A stretch of DNA of 24,713 nt from Candidatus Atribacteria bacterium. Its GTDB lineage: Bacteria; Atribacterota; Atribacteria; Atribacterales; Atribacteraceae. The notes under the pieces are model-generated. The model was not told the origin of the DNA, ran no database searches, and was given only the letters and a program-made list of their open reading frames with translations. Shown in pieces: positions 16,345 to 23,959 of the stretch. The position numbers were made by a program, and so were the translations under genes. The first letter of the stretch is position 1. The number at the start of each line of letters is the position of its first letter. The DNA is taken from the NCBI GenBank assembly GCA_026390275.1, contig JAPLGF010000061.1, forward strand, positions 1 through 24,713. The letters run 5' to 3'.

Positions 16345-16484
16345 GTCTCCGAATTTCATCATCTAAAATCGTCATGAACTTTCTTCATCGCTACCCCCAA
16401 AAATCTGTGGTGATGATTCCAAAATCCCGGGTGTTTTGGAAGTAATCCAATTGCAGATGGAAGGTCATGATGATCACTTCGGTA
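16345..16484. other. Non-coding stretch with an 8-bp hairpin downstream of the guanylyltransferase gene
   Basis: No convincing gene is visible. TTCCAAAA (16417-16424) and TTTTGGAA (16434-16441) form a perfect 8-bp stem with a GC-rich 9-base loop, about 45 bases after the guanylyltransferase stop. No U-tract follows on either strand, so it is at best a weak terminator. Minus-strand frames are open for 25 to 34 codons but resemble nothing I recognise. The boundary between the low-G+C train and the more G+C-rich right half falls near here. Confidence 0.4.
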
Positions 16485-17507
16485 TCATCTTTTGACTTCC
16501 TGGCTCCGTTTTTTGGGGAGTACCAGGATGATGTCATCCCTCTCCACGATCACCAGATCATCAACCCCATAGGTGATCACCGGTTTTTGATTACAAATAA
16601 TACACCCCTGGCTGTCGATGCCCAGATATTTTCCCGAAAAAGCATTTTGGAAATCGTCTTTCTGGAAAATATCCCCCAGGGCTTCCCAGGATCCCATATC
16701 ATTCCAACCAATGTCAGCCGGTATCATCACCACCCGCTTCGATTTTTCCATCACCCCGTAATCGATGGAAAGAGCATCCAGGTTCTGGAAAACATCCCGG
16801 GTGATGGCTTGTTCGTCTGGTTTTCCGATATGTTTTTTTATTTCGGACAGACCGGCAAATAATTGTGGCAGGTACTTCTCCATCTCTTCCAGTATCACCT
16901 GCGCTTTCCAGAGAAATATTCCACTATTCCAGAAATAGGTGCCTTCGGCACAATAGCGTTTTGCGGTTTCAGTGTCTGGTTTTTCCGTAAATTGAAGAAC
17001 TCGATACGCCGGTATCTGGTTTGATTGTTCACAGGGATCACCACAATGGATATACCCATAGCCGGTGTGGGGAGTAGAAGGACGAATACCCAGGGTTACC
17101 AGGTAATCCATTTGCGCCAGTTCACATCCCCAAAAAAGGAGATCCCGAAAGTGGTCTTCCTTCTGAATGAGATGATCGGCCGGGAGAACGATCATGATCT
17201 CCTCCGGATTCCGCCGGGCAATATGGAGAGCCGAAAGACCGATACTGGGAGCAGTGTTCTTTCCGATCGGTTCCACAATGAGATGCTCCCTTCCCAGAAA
17301 AGGGATTTCCCGGAGAATCTCGGAACAGTGTTGAGCCTGAGCCACCGCATAGACCCCATTTTGTCCGACAAAGGGGGTAATCCTCTCCACTGTCATCTGG
17401 AAAAAAGTCCGGTTGAAAAGTGATGAAAATTGTTTCGGTCGCTCAGAACGACTGAGTGGCCAGAGTCTTTCCCCTTTCCCACCCGCCATGATCAGGGCTA
17501 TTGCCAT
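16485..17507 (-). CDS. manC: Mannose-1-phosphate guanylyltransferase (GDP-mannose pyrophosphorylase)
   Basis: This enzyme makes GDP-mannose from mannose 1-phosphate and GTP, for glycan or mannosyl-compound synthesis in the cytoplasm. The nucleotidyltransferase signature LIMAGGKGERLWPLSR followed by RPKQF is at residues 5-25. VLPADHLI (metal-binding Asp), ERFP-like LQFTEKPDTETAKRY, YFWNSGIFLWKA and DIGWNDMGSWEAL are the conserved sugar-nucleotide blocks. At 340 residues it is the single-domain form, without the phosphomannose isomerase domain of longer ManC proteins. The ATG at 17507 has AGGGGAAGG upstream and lies 14 bases after the glucanotransferase stop, so the two are very likely co-transcribed. 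What links them is unclear; glycogen or mannosyl storage and solute metabolism are possible. Confidence 0.92.
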   Translation of the reverse strand: MAIALIMAGGKGERLWPLSRSERPKQFSSLFNRTFFQMTVERITPFVGQNGVYAVAQAQHCSEILREIPFLGREHLIVEPIGKNTAPSIGLSALHIARRNPEEIMIVLPADHLIQKEDHFRDLLFWGCELAQMDYLVTLGIRPSTPHTGYGYIHCGDPCEQSNQIPAYRVLQFTEKPDTETAKRYCAEGTYFWNSGIFLWKAQVILEEMEKYLPQLFAGLSEIKKHIGKPDEQAITRDVFQNLDALSIDYGVMEKSKRVVMIPADIGWNDMGSWEALGDIFQKDDFQNAFSGKYLGIDSQGCIICNQKPVITYGVDDLVIVERDDIILVLPKKRSQEVKR

Positions 17508-17521
17508 AGAACCTTCCCCTT

Positions 17522-19111
17522 TTATTCATTGAGTGATATATCGGCCTGTTTCTCAAAAAGTTGGCCGATATATCTAATTTTCTCTTCCAGGTCCTTCGGG
17601 TTCACCTTATCCCGGTGTCTCCAGTTGGGATATTCAGTGGTGGTTCCGGGAAGGTTGGGTTGAATATTGTTTCCGAATAGATCGTCTAAGTTGACCACAC
17701 AGAGACGGGCGGGAGTGGACAGGAGAAAGCGCAGGAGAGCGTTGAAAAGAACTGAGGAGTCCGGTGGATTCTCCTCCCGGAAAAAGAGAGGAGAGAGCAA
17801 ACCCTCTCTTTGTAATAGGGAGAGAACCAGGTGGAGATATTTCTTCCTCTCTTCCCACTGAGCGTTGGCGAACGAGGCGTCGTAAATGGAAAGTTCCTTC
17901 CGAAGGACAATATCCTTCCCTTCCATAAAGGCTCGAAGAGGAGGCATATCGTGGGTGCTGAGAGTCACCATGGATTCCCGGGGGTAATGATCAGAAGATC
18001 GTGGTAAACCAGAAGAATCATTTTCGAAATAAAAAACCCGGGTGGAGAGAATCCGGTATCTCGCCATGGCTTCTCTCACTTCCGGAGGAACCGTTCCCAG
18101 GTCTTCTCCGATGATCGTGGTCCGGGCACGAGTGCTTTCCACTGCCAGAATCGCCAAGAGATCCTCAAAAAAATTGTGAACATACGTTCCCTGCGAAGCG
18201 TTCATGCCTTCCGGAATCCAGAAGAGACGGCATAAGCCCATGAGGTGATCGATACGGAGGAACCGGGCATATTTCAGGTTTTTTTGGAGGAGCTGAATAA
18301 AATGGGTGTAGTGTTTTTCCCGTTCCTTCCAGGGATTCACGGGTGAAAAACCCCAATTCTGCCCGACCGGGGAGAAATCATCCGGAGGAACACCCACCCG
18401 CTGGGAAAGAGTAAAAACATCCCGGTGGAGCCAGCATTCAATTCCGGAAGGAGAAGTCCCCACCGGGAGATCGAAACCCAGGATCCCTCCTCCATCCCAA
18501 AGCAACTTCAAAAAGCTATCCATCAACCACTGCAAATAGGCATAGAAGAGCACCTCACGATGATGCGTATGGTAGATGTTATGGATGACACTGGAATCCA
18601 GGGATGGTGGGTTCTCATTCCCCGGGTTGAGATCACCCAGAAAAAGAAAAACTGAAGAAGCCAGGAGGTCCTCCCCTTCTTCCCGGAAATACGTCTGAAA
18701 ACTATTCCAGCGAGGTGAGGGGAGAACAGACTCGTGGTCGATGAAATGATGAAAGATTTTTCGCAGGAAGTTCTTTTTGAAGTCCCATACTTTTTCGTAG
18801 TCAATCCAGGGATCTTTTTTCCAGTCATCGATGGTCGAACACCACTCCATCAGATCCGATCCATCATCCGAAAATCCATGGAAACGGAACACCTCCTCCA
18901 GGGAAAGGTAGATGGGGTTCCACAACATCCGGGTCAACGGAAAATAGGGGCTGATTCCGCGAGGGAGCCGGTTTTCCAGGAGGTGAATGGGGAGGATTCC
19001 CACAAAGCCACCCTGGTTTTTTCTCACCATCTCCTGGATCATTTTCAAATCCCCCAGATCACCAATTCCTTGATTTCCGGGGGTGTCAAGGGCATAGAGC
19101 GGAAGTTGCAT
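17522..19111 (-). CDS. malQ: 4-alpha-glucanotransferase, catalytic part (GH77), split from its N-terminal region
   Basis: This 529-residue frame contains the full GH77 barrel of amylomaltase, which moves maltodextrin units between alpha-1,4-glucans. It starts LPLYALDTPGNQGIGDLGDL, the normal opening of the barrel. The catalytic residues are visible: nucleophile D288 in RIDHLMG, acid/base E336 in IIGEDLGTVP, and D388 in LSTHDMPP. Bacterial MalQ of about 690 residues carries an extra N-terminal region, which here lies in another frame at 19086-19559; the two together give the expected length. Residues join at the FTR/MQLP border, so a one-base change would fuse them. ATG at 19111 overlaps the end of the upstream frame and has no clear ribosome site, so the frame change is probably a mutation or sequencing error, although short GH77 enzymes that lack this region do exist. 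Confidence 0.88.
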   Translation of the reverse strand: MQLPLYALDTPGNQGIGDLGDLKMIQEMVRKNQGGFVGILPIHLLENRLPRGISPYFPLTRMLWNPIYLSLEEVFRFHGFSDDGSDLMEWCSTIDDWKKDPWIDYEKVWDFKKNFLRKIFHHFIDHESVLPSPRWNSFQTYFREEGEDLLASSVFLFLGDLNPGNENPPSLDSSVIHNIYHTHHREVLFYAYLQWLMDSFLKLLWDGGGILGFDLPVGTSPSGIECWLHRDVFTLSQRVGVPPDDFSPVGQNWGFSPVNPWKEREKHYTHFIQLLQKNLKYARFLRIDHLMGLCRLFWIPEGMNASQGTYVHNFFEDLLAILAVESTRARTTIIGEDLGTVPPEVREAMARYRILSTRVFYFENDSSGLPRSSDHYPRESMVTLSTHDMPPLRAFMEGKDIVLRKELSIYDASFANAQWEERKKYLHLVLSLLQREGLLSPLFFREENPPDSSVLFNALLRFLLSTPARLCVVNLDDLFGNNIQPNLPGTTTEYPNWRHRDKVNPKDLEEKIRYIGQLFEKQADISLNE

Positions 19112-19559
19112 CCCGAGTAAAGATCAGGAAGCTCTCTCTCCTCAGAGGCTCCCCAAAAATTTGGATGGAAAATAAAAGTCGGTAATATCCCCAGGAAAGT
19201 TCTGGCGGAAGAGTAATTTCGATGGTTTCGTCTGAGGACCAGTGGAAGAAAAACATCTCGTCCTGTTCCGAGATCATCTGCAATTCGACCGATGTCCACC
19301 CTTCTCCCCGCGGGAAACGGACGGTTCGCTCCCGGGTCACCATCACCGGAAGAATGGGAAAAGAAAGCTCTTTTTCCCTTTCCCGGATGCTCTGTTCTAT
19401 CTTTGTTTCATCAGAAACATCTTCCCCCATACTCACCAGGATTCGTTGCATGGTTTCCAGCGGAGCATCGATCCACTGGCCCTTGATGGTATAGTATCCG
19501 TTTTCGATCCCCCACAGGGAAGCAAGTCTTGTCAGTTTTTCCAAACCTATTTTTCCCAT
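19086..19559 (-). CDS. malQ: N-terminal region of 4-alpha-glucanotransferase, separated by a frame change
   Basis: The 157-residue product begins MGKIGLEKLTRLASLWGIENGYYTIKGQW and continues with PLETMQRILVSMGEDV. This matches the helical start of long bacterial MalQ proteins (LAxxxGIxxxYxDxxGxxxxxxxETxxALLxALG), followed by a beta-rich stretch (FPRGEGWTSVELQMI, ITLPPELSWGYYRLLF). After SFLIFTRD it leaves the homologous frame and ends ATSALCP. The catalytic barrel resumes in a different frame at 19111. A purine-rich AAAAGGGAAATGG precedes the ATG at 19559. Divergent from this start, across a 157-base gap, lies the MFS permease. No strong promoter is evident in that gap; TTTACA near 19610 on the minus strand is only a weak -35 candidate. 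Confidence 0.75.
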   Translation of the reverse strand: MGKIGLEKLTRLASLWGIENGYYTIKGQWIDAPLETMQRILVSMGEDVSDETKIEQSIREREKELSFPILPVMVTRERTVRFPRGEGWTSVELQMISEQDEMFFFHWSSDETIEITLPPELSWGYYRLLFSIQIFGEPLRRESFLIFTRDATSALCP

Positions 19560-19716
19560 TTCACCATTTCCCTTTTCGGAAGAGACTATTCATGATACAC
19601 TTTAGCACTGTAAAGACCACCATGCCAGTTACTGGTACAACTGGAAGAATGAATATTAAGAGCAACTGAAGAACCCATAAGGGAAGTGAACCGGCACGGA
19701 TTTTGCACTCTCCATT

Positions 19717-20817
19717 TTGCACCTGACTGTTGATATCTTCGTCGAGTTTCTCAATCCGATCAGTCCGTATTTTATCAAAGCATACCATATCGAACCGAGA
19801 ACGATCGCCATGTTCATCGCTTCTATCTCGTTGTGTACCGCTCTCAGCCAGATTTTTTTTGCCACTTTCATTCCCCGAATCAAAAACCAGTGGTTGCTTC
19901 TCTACGGTATAGTCTTGATGGTGGTCCTCCCTTCTTCCTTCTTTGCCCTCCCCATCGGGATTTACCAGGCGTATCTCATCTTTTTTCTAATCTTTTTGGG
20001 AAATGCTGCCTATCATCCGATCGGAACGGCGTTAGCGGGACGGAACCTGAGCAGCTCGAGCGTGACGTTTTTTGTGTCGGGAGGAATCCTGGGTGGCGCC
20101 ATGGGACCCATTTTTATTACCTGGTTCACCGGAAGGTTTGGGTTAAACAAAATCATCTTTTTTAATCTTTTATTCCTTCTCCTCCTGCAACCCGTACTAT
20201 TCATATTGAAAAAGGCTCGTTTTGCAATCACCAAGCATCCAGACTTTTCCTGGAAATCTTTTCCTGTTCTCATCCCCATCTGGATCATGGTCGGGTTTCG
20301 AACCTTCCTGATGTCATCTTTGCACACCTACGCCCCCATCTATAGTAATCACCAGGGATTCAGCTTGCTGGTGGGGGGTTCTTTGCTCTCCTCAGGGTTG
20401 ATTTCCGGCCTCTGTTTCAATATCACCGGTTCGCGTCTCCGGATGCGGTACAACAACTGGCTGGTGAATGTGATCTCTTTCGCCGGCATGGGACTCTTTA
20501 TGACCTTTTTTATGCAGATGAAGAGTTTCCTTCCCTTTCTCCTGTTTTATGTGCTGAGTGATTCTTTCCTCTTCCTCTCGATGAGTACCAACGTCTACGA
20601 AGCCCAACAAATCCTCCCCGGTCATCCGGCGTTTGCGGCCTCCGTTTCGATGGGTTTAGCCTGGGCTACCGGATATGTCCTGCACCTGCTTTTTTCTTCG
20701 TTCTATGGGAACCAGGTCGAATTCGTCTTGCGGTGCCTGGGAATTTTCTCGCTGGTCATGGCTGGTGTGGTCCTGATATTTCCCCACTTCTTTGGAAGAA
20801 AAGGGATGCCCCGGTGA
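19717..20817 (+). CDS. Major facilitator superfamily permease, fosmidomycin-resistance-like group
   Basis: This is a polytopic membrane transporter of about 366-373 residues with some eleven to twelve hydrophobic segments. The opening LSILHLTVDIFVEFLNPISPYFI resembles the LxHxxVDxxxxxLPxLxP start of the Fsr (fosmidomycin resistance) group, as does NAAYHPIGTALAGR in the first half. That group is diverse, and many members are exporters of unknown substrate. The TTG at 19717 begins inside the first membrane segment. The frame is open back to 19687, and an ACG at 19696 lies seven bases after AAGGGAAGTG (19679-19688), which would give the more natural N-terminus (start)-DFALSILHLTVD. Either ACG is used, or the start codon has mutated. 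The stop overlaps the GTG of the next MFS gene by four bases (GTGA), so the pair forms an operon. Confidence 0.85.
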   Translation: MHLTVDIFVEFLNPISPYFIKAYHIEPRTIAMFIASISLCTALSQIFFATFIPRIKNQWLLLYGIVLMVVLPSSFFALPIGIYQAYLIFFLIFLGNAAYHPIGTALAGRNLSSSSVTFFVSGGILGGAMGPIFITWFTGRFGLNKIIFFNLLFLLLLQPVLFILKKARFAITKHPDFSWKSFPVLIPIWIMVGFRTFLMSSLHTYAPIYSNHQGFSLLVGGSLLSSGLISGLCFNITGSRLRMRYNNWLVNVISFAGMGLFMTFFMQMKSFLPFLLFYVLSDSFLFLSMSTNVYEAQQILPGHPAFAASVSMGLAWATGYVLHLLFSSFYGNQVEFVLRCLGIFSLVMAGVVLIFPHFFGRKGMPR

Positions 20818-21320
20818 ATGTAAAATATCATTTTTTCAGATCAAGCTATTCTTCCCAATTTTTTGTTCTCTCTGGAATTGCTTTCGTTTCCAACATCGCT
20901 TACACCATGACGTCGATTCTCTTTGCCATATTTGCGAACAATATCGGCCTGGACATCAAGCAAATCGGACTCATCATCTCTGCCATGACCCTGGGAGCAC
21001 TCATCAGTGGTCCCATCTGGGGAAAGATCGTCGATCGAACCGGGAAAAGAAAACTAGTCCTCCTTCTATGCTTGACCGGACAAGGGGTCTTCTGCCTCCT
21101 TACTCCTTTCATGAAAAACTTCCTGCCTCTCTTCCTGGCCCGATTCTTTTTCGGTTTTTTCTTAGTTGCTCAGGCTCCCATTCTCAATGAAATCATCATT
21201 AAAAATAGAGATCCGGAGATGCGGGGGAAAAAACTGAGTTTCATCAATATCATTCGGGGCGTGGCCTACTCTTTTGCTGTCATCCTCTCCGGTTTTATGA
21301 TCGTTCTTCTCCCCGGGTAA
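20814..21320 (+). pseudogene. N-terminal half of a broken MFS permease
   Basis: Starting at the GTG at 20814, overlapping the previous TGA, the frame encodes about 168 residues: a short cytoplasmic tail, then membrane segments 1 to about 6. The MFS A-loop motif between segments 2 and 3 is clear (GPIWGKIVDRTGKRK, cf. GxxxDRxGRR). The sequence SFINIIRGVAYSFAVILSGFMIVLLPG ends at a TAA that lies in the middle of what should be a ~400-residue carrier. The C-terminal segments continue in another frame from about 21312. The central loop and some two to three membrane segments, about 100 residues, are not found, so a block deletion with a frame change is the simplest reading. Confidence 0.78.
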
Positions 21321-21682
21321 CCACCCGCATCATTCAATTGGGGTACATTTTAACTATCGTTCCCTTTCTGGTAGCCCCTTTTGTTTATCGGGGAGCATCG
21401 GTGTTTATCCCGCAAACCGTCCTGAGTATCAGCTGGGTTTTTTTCTCGATCGGTTCCACCCTCCTCCTGGGGCACATTGCTCCCCTCCGGCAACGGGCAG
21501 AAGCCATGGGATGGATGGAAAGCGCTTTTAATTTAGGAGGAACCATCGGACCGAGTGCCTTTTCACTGGTTCTCTCTGGCACCCACAACAATTTCACCAT
21601 CTCGTTCCTGAGCTTCTCCCTCCTGTTGGTGGCGTCCATCTTCATCTTCCGCTGGTATAAGAAACGATATCTCCCCGTTTAG
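21312..21682 (+). pseudogene. C-terminal part of the same broken MFS permease
   Basis: From about 21312 the second frame reads RVTTRIIQLGYILTIVPFLVAPFV and then three more hydrophobic segments. It includes APLRQRAEAMGWMESAFNLGGTIGPSAFSLVL, the segment 10-11 region of many MFS carriers, and ends IFRWYKKRYLPV. The only start-like codon is a TTG at 21338 within the first hydrophobic run, without a ribosome site, so it is not an independent gene. With the N-terminal piece it forms a carrier missing its middle. A terminator-like hairpin follows the stop within about 10 bases. Confidence 0.75.
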
Positions 21683-21687
21683 AACCC

Positions 21688-21724
21688 AAAAAAAAAGAGA
21701 CGGGTCCCACAGGACCGTCTCTTT
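21688..21724 (-). terminator. Rho-independent terminator, possibly bidirectional
   Basis: AAAGAGACGG (21694-21703) pairs with CCGTCTCTTT (21715-21724), and the stem extends inward by TCC/GGA with one bulged G. On the minus strand the stem is followed directly by nine T, the classical form, ending the transcript from the kinase and ECF genes. On the plus strand an A-run precedes and only TTTCC follows, so it may also serve the convergent MFS genes less efficiently. Confidence 0.85.
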
Positions 21725-21802
21725 CCAACCCCACAGGCAGGATTCACCATGAGACAATCACCTCCACCCTTTCCCTCATCAAAGAGGTGAAGGGAAGCAC
21801 CA

Positions 21803-22315
21803 TTACTTCCTGAACCTGGTCCGGCGAAGAGCCTGCTCCACCACCAGGGCAATCCCGCCGCCCACTAAGGCCGTGATGAGCTGGGGAATTTGCATGCTCT
21901 TTGCCACCAGCGAGGGAACACTCACCAGGAAGCCAACGGATTGAGAAAGAATCAAATATTTCACCACCGCTCCCGTAACCACCCCCATAACCCCCAGGTT
22001 TAGGTTTTCCGGTCTTTTTTGGATGATCAGCCAGAAAACAATAACCAGAGCGACATTTCCCAACACGATAAAAGGAATCATCGGGCCGAGAGGAACCGGA
22101 AGAATTCCCCGAGAAAAGGCCACCAGGGGAGTGAGCAGCCCAATGACCACTCCGCTCGATACCCCGGTGGTGAGCGTTGCCAGAATTAAAAAGGCGTTGA
22201 CCAGGGGACCGGTGAAAGGCTGCGGAAAACCAAGTATCTGAATGACCAGGGTCAACGCAAAAAGAACCGCGGTCCGGCTGACCCATCGTATCATGGTTTG
22301 TGATGTGTGCTCCAT
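21803..22315 (-). CDS. ECF transporter S component (substrate-binding membrane subunit)
   Basis: This small hydrophobic protein (170 residues) has five or six membrane segments. It begins MEHTSQTMIRWVSRTAVLFALTLVIQ and continues GPLVNAFLILATLTTGVSSGVVIGLLTPLVAFSRGILP, the layout of ECF-transporter S components that bind a vitamin or other small molecule and use a shared A/A'/T energising module. The frame is open to 22486, but that would run into the kinase gene. The ATG at 22315 has AGAGGGTG upstream and gives the typical length. It follows the FGGY kinase by 86 bases on the same strand and is followed by a terminator. No T or A subunits are in the window. Substrate is not identifiable. PF12822-type assignment is from the overall pattern, not a search. 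Confidence 0.75.
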   Translation of the reverse strand: MEHTSQTMIRWVSRTAVLFALTLVIQILGFPQPFTGPLVNAFLILATLTTGVSSGVVIGLLTPLVAFSRGILPVPLGPMIPFIVLGNVALVIVFWLIIQKRPENLNLGVMGVVTGAVVKYLILSQSVGFLVSVPSLVAKSMQIPQLITALVGGGIALVVEQALRRTRFRK

Positions 22316-22401
22316 GTCACCATTCACCCTCTTTTCATGGAAAAATTTTATTCCCTCTACGATTAAGCGAAACCACATCCTCAGGTGATTTATTTCATTT
22401 T

Positions 22402-23883
22402 TTACTCTTCGTCGTTCATCAATCGCTTCATTTTTTGGTTCAACGATTGAATATCCTCCCGGAGAACAGTGTAGAAACGGTACCATTTCTGCAAAAATTC
22501 CTTCATCTCGGGAACCGGCTCAATGATCCGTTCTATATGAAAGGTTTTTTGGAAAGCATCATCCGGATTGGTGTACACTCCGGAACCGATACCGGCCAGC
22601 AGAGCCGCTCCTTTGGAGCTCCCTTCCCGGTCCCGGGGAACGACCAGGGAATGATCCAGGACGGTCGCCTTCATTTTCATCCAGTACTGGTTATGGGTTC
22701 CTCCCCCCACGTTCGTGATTTGATCTACGGTGATGGACAGAACATTTTGCATCACATCCCAGACGTTTTTGTACTCGAAACACAGACTGGCCATGACTCC
22801 CTGCAAGAGTTCTTCCCTGGTCATGCTCCCTTCCAGGTTCACGAAAGCCCCCCGGGCCCCTTCATAATCCGCTCCTAAAAGGTAGGGAAAAAAGATGGGA
22901 ATTTTTCGCTCCCGGGGAAAAGGAAGGGTCTCAAAGCATGGATAGGAATCACCCAGGATATTCAGCATCCAGTCCACCGAATATCCCCCACTATAAATCC
23001 CGTTCATGGTGTAGTAAGCAGGATATGCGGTATGGTGACCCCAGGTAAAGGGTCTTTTCATGCTTTTGAGCTCAATTTTCGGAGCCTCATCGAGAGCCAT
23101 GGTGAGTGATTCAGTGGTACCGGTCGAAATCAGAACTCGACCGCGATGGAAGACCCCCACCGACAAGGCTGCGCACAGATGATCATGTCCCCCGGTGACG
23201 ACCTGCACCTCTTCCGGAAGACCGGTCGCTTGGGCCACTTCTTTTTTTATTGTCCCCAAAACATATCCCGACGGCACCAGGGGAGGCATGGTTTCCGCCG
23301 ATACCCCAGTCAATGAAACGAGTTCATCCGACCACTTTCCAGTCTGTTGTTCAAAAAGCATGGTCCGGGAGGCCAGGGAATAATCACAGGACAGGACTCC
23401 CGACAGCGCACCAAGAAGGTATCCGGACATCGACGTCCAGTGACGGACATGGTCAAATATCTCTTTTTCATTCTGACGATGCCAGAGCATTTTATAAAAA
23501 GAGTATTTATGCTGGGGAGAGATTCCGGTGCGAGCATACACTTCGGAATCATCAATGACCTTTTTCATTTCTTGAAACTGGGGTTCGGTCCGGGAATCAT
23601 ACCAGACTAAACTTTTCGTGATCGGCTGCATGGATTCATCCAGCCCCACCATCACCTCGGCAAAACTCGAGATACTGAGGGCAACAATCTCCTTTTTGGA
23701 ATCCGAAGGGAACATTCGAATGGTATCCACCAGTTTCTGAAAAATCTCTTCCGGTCGATACCTTCCTCCAAACAAATCCGGGTAAAAGGGAGTAGGAAAA
23801 CTATTCTCCGCCTGCCTGTTTCCCGTTTCATCGTAAATCAATACCTTGGTATTGGTGGTTCCTACGTCAATTCCCAGAAGAGC
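22402..23883 (-). CDS. FGGY-family carbohydrate kinase
   Basis: This kinase phosphorylates a sugar or sugar alcohol with ATP in the cytoplasm. The N-terminal phosphate-binding motif LLGIDVGTTNTKVLIYDETG opens the protein. VWYDSRTEPQF is the first-domain substrate region, VVTGGHDHLCAALSVG matches the FGGY position with the catalytic Asp, and ITNVGGGTHNQYWMKMKATVL with SSKGAALLAGIGSG forms the second-domain ATP site. I choose the ATG at 23883, with GAGGTG just upstream inside a longer frame beginning at 23916; this gives 493 residues, normal for the family. It resembles xylulokinase and related kinases, but I would not assign a substrate. Neighbours are rnfB upstream and an ECF S component downstream. 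Confidence 0.9.
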   Translation of the reverse strand, partial: ALLGIDVGTTNTKVLIYDETGNRQAENSFPTPFYPDLFGGRYRPEEIFQKLVDTIRMFPSDSKKEIVALSISSFAEVMVGLDESMQPITKSLVWYDSRTEPQFQEMKKVIDDSEVYARTGISPQHKYSFYKMLWHRQNEKEIFDHVRHWTSMSGYLLGALSGVLSCDYSLASRTMLFEQQTGKWSDELVSLTGVSAETMPPLVPSGYVLGTIKKEVAQATGLPEEVQVVTGGHDHLCAALSVGVFHRGRVLISTGTTESLTMALDEAPKIELKSMKRPFTWGHHTAYPAYYTMNGIYSGGYSVDWMLNILGDSYPCFETLPFPRERKIPIFFPYLLGADYEGARGAFVNLEGSMTREELLQGVMASLCFEYKNVWDVMQNVLSITVDQITNVGGGTHNQYWMKMKATVLDHSLVVPRDREGSSKGAALLAGIGSGVYTNPDDAFQKTFHIERIIEPVPEMKEFLQKWYRFYTVLREDIQSLNQKMKRLMNDEE

Positions 23884-23959
23884 CATCTGACACCTCGATA
23901 AAATGTTTTTAACCATTCATTCTCTTTTCCAATTCCACATTCCTTCGGGGTTGACCGTT

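Noticed and set aside
16467..16862. A 131-codon plus-strand open frame
   Set aside because: Antisense to the well-supported mannose-1-phosphate guanylyltransferase; no motif.
19086..19111. Programmed ribosomal frameshift in malQ
   Set aside because: No slippery heptamer, no evident downstream stimulator; mutation or sequence error is simpler.
19625..19644. Short inverted repeat CCAGTT/AACTGG in the malQ-MFS gap
   Set aside because: Six-base stem without a U-tract or spacing that suggests an operator; could be chance.
21744..22286. A 180-codon minus-strand open frame overlapping the ECF S component
   Set aside because: The composition is Gly/Pro/Ser-rich with no domain pattern, and it lies within the clearly hydrophobic ECF frame; it is a shadow.
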